Positions 24,597 to 32,092 of a stretch of 32,092 nt of DNA are shown here, piece by piece. Every line of letters begins with the position of its first letter. Position 1 is the stretch's first letter. Made by a program: the position numbers and the translations under genes. Location: assembly GCA_937942355.1 (NCBI GenBank), contig CALDEW010000554.1, forward strand, positions 1-32,092, in the 5' to 3' direction. Origin of the DNA: an uncultured Pirellulaceae bacterium. GTDB lineage: Bacteria > Planctomycetota > Planctomycetia > Pirellulales > Pirellulaceae. The notes below the pieces were generated by a model. It did not search any database. It was given only the letters and a program-made list of their open reading frames with translations, and was not told the origin of the DNA.

Positions 24597-25171
24597 GTGT
24601 CCGAAACCGTGACCACACTAAATTTGGCGAAGGTTTGAGCCTCATTTGGCAGGTTAGGCGATATGCCGATCAGGCTAGGGAAGATGATCTTCCGCGTAAG
24701 GCCTACAGCGGAACCGATAACTTCCTTAAAGAATGCTCGCCGTCTCTGGAGGCGACACTCAACGCGATAAGACTGCGCCATCTTTTGCATCTTCTTCTGG
24801 TCGACAAGCGTCCTATCTTTGCGTCCGAATCCAGCGCTTTGGGTGCCGCTCAAATAGTGCTGCTATCACGGCCAAACCAATCTGCGACAATCTGACCTAG
24901 CGGGCTTTTTTATATTGCCAATGGAAGTAAAGTATGTGACGATTCGCATCGGTAAAAATCGTGAATTCCAACTCAGCAGACACTTTTTTGACCGATCGCT
25001 CTTAAATGCTGTTAATTACCAATTTCGGGCTGCCGAAGTTAGTTGTTTGCGGCGTTTGACTGCACCCGCATACGGTTCTTCCTTTTATATAAGTGAGCGC
25101 CGTTTTATCGCCCGCGAAACTCGTGCGGCAATATGTGCTAGGACGTTTTGTGGCAGGTAGGTTTCCATTAC
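24597..25171. other. unexplained gene-free stretch before the Alternative Complex III operon
   Basis: No convincing gene is seen. Short open frames on both strands lack family motifs. A perfect 7-bp inverted repeat with one central base lies at 24679-24693 (ggaagat/atcttcc), and a T-run at 24904-24909 follows a GC-rich agcggg but without a clear stem. A small RNA or decayed gene is possible. Confidence 0.4.
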
Positions 25172-25231
25172 TTGACCGACAATAATTGTAGTTACTTTTA
25201 CATGAACATCGGCAACCCATTATTAGGTTGC
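25172..25231 (+). promoter_or_regulatory. possible promoter region of the act operon
   Basis: A TTGACC (25172-25177) resembles a sigma-70 -35 box, with TACTTT (25193-25198) at a 15-bp spacing, shorter than ideal. Arms gcaacc (25212-25217) and ggttgc (25226-25231) form a hairpin downstream, in what would be the leader. Weak support. Confidence 0.3.
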
Positions 25232-25284
25232 TGCAAACTCAAATCTAATTAGTGACCCTTGGTCGCGACGCAGAGTTTAATTCG

Positions 25285-26001
25285 ATGCAAGAATTTCATT
25301 TCCCGACTTGGGTCAACAAGTTCACGCTACTAGTGATCGGAACAGGTTTGGCCGTCGCGGGTTATCTCGCGACCTGCCTCTTCGCAGCGACGCATCCGGA
25401 AATCATTAACGTGGGCCATCGCCCCAAACAGCCGGTGCCTTTCAGTCACAAACTGCACGCCGGTCAGTTGAAGATGGACTGTCGTTACTGTCACAACACG
25501 GTCGAACGCGCCGGTCATGCTGCCGTTCCGCCAGCGGCAACTTGTGGGAACTGTCATGGTGGCAATCGAACCACCGGTGAATTCGTTGACGGTGTCTGGC
25601 AAGCCGGTCGTGATCTGGGGGTCGTTCATCCTGAGAAATCAACGCTTGAACCGATTCGCCTAAGCCTGGAAACAGATAAGTCAGTCCTGTGGGAACGGGT
25701 TCACGATTTGCCTGACTTTGTTTACTTCAACCACAGCGTGCACATCGCGCGCGGTGTCAGCTGCGTTTCCTGTCACGGCCGAGTCGACCAGATGGAAGTG
25801 GTTGAGCAAGTTAAAACACTTTCAATGAAGTGGTGTCTTGAGTGTCATCGCAACCCAGTCCCGAACATCCGTGATCCACAAATGGTGACCCAATTAGATA
25901 TGACCTGGGAATCACCCGAAGCTGAAGAGGCCTACCACAAAGAGTGGGCAGAGAAGCTGGGCGTAAATCCAAACGTCAACTGTTCAACCTGTCACCGTTA
26001 A
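25285..26001 (+). CDS. actA: Alternative Complex III subunit ActA, pentaheme cytochrome c
   Basis: A 238-residue protein with an N-terminal membrane anchor (FTLLVIGTGLAVAGYLATCL) and five CxxCH haem sites: CRYCH (66-70), CGNCH, CVSCH, CLECH and CSTCH at the extreme C-terminus. Five haems, the single anchor and the position before an ActB-type gene match ActA of Alternative Complex III, a quinol:electron acceptor oxidoreductase unrelated to the bc1 complex. It would carry electrons on the periplasmic side. I chose the ATG at 25285 (MQEFHFPTW) because it gives a short lead to the anchor; an in-frame GTG lies 11 codons upstream. It heads the operon and is 97 bp before actB. No strong ribosome binding site is seen. 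Confidence 0.9.
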   Translation: MQEFHFPTWVNKFTLLVIGTGLAVAGYLATCLFAATHPEIINVGHRPKQPVPFSHKLHAGQLKMDCRYCHNTVERAGHAAVPPAATCGNCHGGNRTTGEFVDGVWQAGRDLGVVHPEKSTLEPIRLSLETDKSVLWERVHDLPDFVYFNHSVHIARGVSCVSCHGRVDQMEVVEQVKTLSMKWCLECHRNPVPNIRDPQMVTQLDMTWESPEAEEAYHKEWAEKLGVNPNVNCSTCHR

Positions 26002-26098
26002 AACGTCAGCCGCCGCCCGAGCGTCGCTTTTGCTGCGGCCGGACACCGATTTCGAACCTTTTTCGAACCCCATCGAATCAACCAAACCATTCAGACTC

Positions 26099-29629
<3,531 letters not shown>

Positions 29630-29715
29630 GTCAAACAGAACATTAGAACAGGCAGTGGTTACCAACCTCCGCTGCAGAACAAAACACTTTTAGAGACAAC
29701 CTTACGGAACGAACC

Positions 29716-31104
29716 ATGACGACTGTTGATCCCCAAAGTTTGGACAACACGTACGACGACGCTTCGCATCGCACCCCGCTGGTATTAGGCGGGTTGGATT
29801 ACGAAGGCGTGACCGACACGGCGTGTGGATTTTGGGAGGCCGATTCGGCTCCGAAAATCTGGTGGATCCTATTAGGCCTCGCGATCAGCTTGCTGATGAT
29901 GCTGGGCGGATTGATCCAGCACCTCCTGTTCGCAGGTGTTGGCGTTTGGGGAAACAACAACCCCGCCTATTGGGGTTGGCCGATCGTAAACTTCGTTTTC
30001 TGGGTCGGTATCGGCCACGCGGGAACGCTGATTTCTGCGATTCTGTTTCTGTTCCGCCAGAACTGGCGAACCAGTATTAACCGAGCCGCTGAAGCGATGA
30101 CGATTTTCGCGGTTGTTTGTGCAGGTACCTTCCCCGGCATTCACATCGGTCGCGTTTGGGTGTTTTACTGGCTGTTTCCGATTCCTACAGAACACTTGGC
30201 GATGTGGCCTAACTTCCGCAGCCCGCTGTTGTGGGACGTTTTCGCGGTTTCAACTTACGCGACCGTTTCCCTGTTGTTCTGGTACATGGGGATGGTTCCT
30301 GATATCGCGACCTTCCGCGATCGCACAAAATCAAAGATTGGCAAAATCATCTACGGACTGTTGTCACTGGGCTGGACCGGTTCGGCTCGCAACTGGCACC
30401 GTTACGAGATCGCTTACACGCTGCTGGCAGCACTGGCGACACCGCTGGTTCTTTCAGTGCACACGATCGTTAGTTTCGACTTTGCGGTATCTCAGGTCCC
30501 TGGTTGGCACACGACGATCTTCCCGCCTTACTTTGTTGCCGGTGCGATCTTTAGTGGTTTCGCGATGGTGGTAACGTTGCTGGTACCGGCGCGAGAATTG
30601 TTTGGTTTGCAAAAACTGATCACGCTTCGCCACCTTGAAAACATGAACAAGATCATTATGGCGACAGGCCTGATGGTCGGTACCGCGTACGGTATCGAGT
30701 TCTTCATCGCTTGGTACTCAGGCGTTCCGTGGGAAGCCTTCGCGTTTTGGAACCGAGCCTTTGGTAATTACTGGTGGGCTTATTGGATCATGGTCAGCTG
30801 CAACGTTTTGATCCCGCAGTTGTTCTGGTTCAAGTGGTGCCGGACGACGCCTTGGTTCATGGTGATCGTTTGTATTTTCGTCAACATCGGCATGTGGTTC
30901 GAGCGTTTTGTGATCACGATTACTTCGTTGTGTCGCGACTTCGTTCCTTCCAGTTGGGCGTACTTCACGCCGACTTGGGTGGACCTTGGAATGCTGATTG
31001 GTAGTTTCGGTTTGTTCTCCACTTTGTTCTTGCTGTTCTGCCGCTTCTTGCCGGTGATCGCGATGGCAGAAGTGAAGGGCATCATGCCCAGAGACCATCA
31101 TTAA
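29716..31104 (+). CDS. actC: Alternative Complex III subunit ActC, NrfD-like membrane protein
   Basis: A 462-residue polytopic protein with about ten hydrophobic helices, among them [40 protein letters not shown] and [20 protein letters not shown]. It belongs to the NrfD/PsrC family, in which each four-helix bundle may bind quinol near the periplasmic face; ActC is the main candidate for quinol oxidation and may take part in proton translocation. Family-typical segments include [39 protein letters not shown] and [16 protein letters not shown]. It follows actB by 86 bp and precedes actD by 71 bp, in the same orientation, so they should be co-transcribed. Length is close to the norm and the sequence is intact. 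Confidence 0.93.
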   Translation: MTTVDPQSLDNTYDDASHRTPLVLGGLDYEGVTDTACGFWEADSAPKIWWILLGLAISLLMMLGGLIQHLLFAGVGVWGNNNPAYWGWPIVNFVFWVGIGHAGTLISAILFLFRQNWRTSINRAAEAMTIFAVVCAGTFPGIHIGRVWVFYWLFPIPTEHLAMWPNFRSPLLWDVFAVSTYATVSLLFWYMGMVPDIATFRDRTKSKIGKIIYGLLSLGWTGSARNWHRYEIAYTLLAALATPLVLSVHTIVSFDFAVSQVPGWHTTIFPPYFVAGAIFSGFAMVVTLLVPARELFGLQKLITLRHLENMNKIIMATGLMVGTAYGIEFFIAWYSGVPWEAFAFWNRAFGNYWWAYWIMVSCNVLIPQLFWFKWCRTTPWFMVIVCIFVNIGMWFERFVITITSLCRDFVPSSWAYFTPTWVDLGMLIGSFGLFSTLFLLFCRFLPVIAMAEVKGIMPRDHH

Positions 31105-31175
31105 TGGATGTTGGGTCGCAACCGCTGAGTGCACAAAAACAAGCTTAGAGAATTTTTTAACAAAGACGTTTAGAC

Positions 31176-32092
31176 ATGGCAGAAAAATCAAACAACGAAT
31201 CCAAAGAGCAAGAGCTGGTTGGATTGCTGGCGCAGTTTGACGATCCCGAAACGTTGGTTCACGCCTGTAACGAGGCGCGCGAAGCCGGTTACAAAAAGAT
31301 GGACGCGTATTCGCCGTTCCCTGTACACGGCATCGATCCGGCGATCGGCATCAAACGGTCTTACCTGCCGTTTATCGTGTTGGCGGTTGCTTTAGGTGCG
31401 GTTTGTCTGGGACTAGGGCTTCAGTTGTACGCCAACGGTCAGGATTACCTTTGGCCGTTTCCAGGTTACAAATTCCTGATCAGTGGCAAGCCGATCTTTA
31501 GCATTCCGGCAAACATTCCTGTTACCTTTGAAATCATCGTTCTTTCCAGTGCCTTTGCGACCTTCTTTGGCATGTGGATTTTGAACAAACTGCCTCGTTT
31601 TTCAAACCCGCTTCATCGCGTTTCGCGATTCAAGCGCGTAACCAACGACAAATTCTTCTTGATGCTCGAAGCGGCTGATGAGAAGTTCTCGCGCTCTGGT
31701 TCAGAAGGCCAGTTGAACGAGTGGGGTGCTGTTGCGATCGACGAAGTCAATCAGGACTTGACCGACACCGAACTTCCAAAATGGTTGGCGACGGTAGGAA
31801 TCCTTGGAGCCATCCTATTGCTATTGCCACCAGCGGCTATCTTCAGCCAGTGGGGCCAAACCAATCGACTGCCTCGATTGCACGTTGTTCCCGATATGGA
31901 CTGGCAACACAAATCAAAGACACAAACCGTAGCCGCGAATCTTTCGAACGAACTTGATGGCGTCGAATTGATGTACGACGATTTTCGTTCAGCCCGACGA
32001 CCGGTCGACGGAGCGATTGCGTTTGGGTCTTTGGATATCGACACCGAATTGCACTACGGTATCAAATCTGATTTCGCCTACACCATCACCTC
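31176..32092 (+). CDS. actD: Alternative Complex III subunit ActD, running into ActE-like sequence (partial, cut by window end)
   Basis: The frame is open from the ATG at 31176 to the window edge (305 codons seen). Residues about 15-180 are ActD (DUF3341): [20 protein letters not shown], the [10 protein letters not shown] motif, two helices ([40 protein letters not shown]) and the LPRFSNPL loop. ActD normally ends near residue 190. Here the frame continues with a third helix (about 203-224) and then [30 protein letters not shown] and LHYGIK, which match the start of ActE, the monohaem cytochrome c of the complex (M/RPPVEGTVARG and Y-G motifs). The CxxCH site would lie beyond the edge. Both ActD and ActE are membrane-bound, so the fusion is topologically sound. 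It is the last gene in the window. Confidence 0.85.
   Translation, partial: MAEKSNNESKEQELVGLLAQFDDPETLVHACNEAREAGYKKMDAYSPFPVHGIDPAIGIKRSYLPFIVLAVALGAVCLGLGLQLYANGQDYLWPFPGYKFLISGKPIFSIPANIPVTFEIIVLSSAFATFFGMWILNKLPRFSNPLHRVSRFKRVTNDKFFLMLEAADEKFSRSGSEGQLNEWGAVAIDEVNQDLTDTELPKWLATVGILGAILLLLPPAAIFSQWGQTNRLPRLHVVPDMDWQHKSKTQTVAANLSNELDGVELMYDDFRSARRPVDGAIAFGSLDIDTELHYGIKSDFAYTIT

Noticed and set aside
24437-24853. 138-codon minus-strand open frame
   Set aside because: It runs through the branched palindrome and into the N-terminus of the membrane gene, has no family motif, and much of its product is a translation of the repeat.
24915-25160. 81-codon plus-strand open frame before actA
   Set aside because: Composition is arbitrary, no motif or ribosome binding site, and it is not adjacent to actA.

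Overview
The window looks like chromosomal DNA of a planctomycete, most likely of the Pirellulaceae (Rhodopirellula-like). The evidence is a gene pairing a DUF1549/DUF1553 cytochrome-type protein with a twin-arginine DUF1501 protein, a secreted RTX-type protein opening with the planctomycete LEPR sorting-like motif, an ECF sigma factor fused to a protein kinase, a secreted CotH protein with an EF-hand, many single-gene transcription units, few clear Shine-Dalgarno sites, and numerous palindromic intergenic repeats. No rRNA, tRNA, CRISPR array, insertion sequence or phage gene was recognised.

Layout, left to right. (1) 215-1318: membrane-anchored endonuclease/exonuclease/phosphatase-fold protein. 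(2) 1544-4526: sulfate activation, cysD plus a fused cysN-cysC. (3) 4651-10197: secreted proteins, namely a PSCyt/DUF1549/DUF1553 protein, its DUF1501 partner and a PQQ-type beta-propeller protein. (4) 10242-12116 (minus): a leucine-rich-repeat lipoprotein and a seven-iron ferredoxin. (5) 12228-14256: an ECF sigma/kinase fusion followed by a toxin-antitoxin-like pair (SpoVT/AbrB-like antitoxin, RelE/ParE-like toxin) whose toxin is frameshifted at an A7 tract. (6) 14302-16759 (minus): acetolactate synthase, ilvB then ilvN. (7) 17064-24450: surface or envelope proteins, namely a zinc-ribbon/von Willebrand A protein, the RTX-repeat protein, a CotH-family protein, a HExxH peptidase-like protein with a lectin-like C-terminus, and a small frameshifted multi-pass membrane protein. 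(8) 25285 to the right edge: the start of an Alternative Complex III operon (pentaheme ActA, ActB, ActC, and an ActD that runs into ActE-like sequence), cut by the window end.

How the genes work together. CysD and CysNC activate sulfate to APS and possibly PAPS, although the kinase half is degenerate. IlvB and IlvN catalyse the first common step of branched-chain amino acid synthesis. The Act proteins would oxidise membrane quinol and pass electrons to a cytochrome or oxidase encoded further right. The toxin-antitoxin pair and the sigma/kinase gene are regulatory or accessory. The surface proteins share an envelope location but no demonstrable pathway.

The most interesting signals are the A7 frameshift in the toxin, the compact kinase fused to the sigma factor and the dyad in its divergent promoter region, the 54-residue super-repeat in the RTX protein, the histidine-rich insertion in ActB, the ActD-ActE-like fusion, and a set of different palindromic elements occupying individual intergenic gaps.
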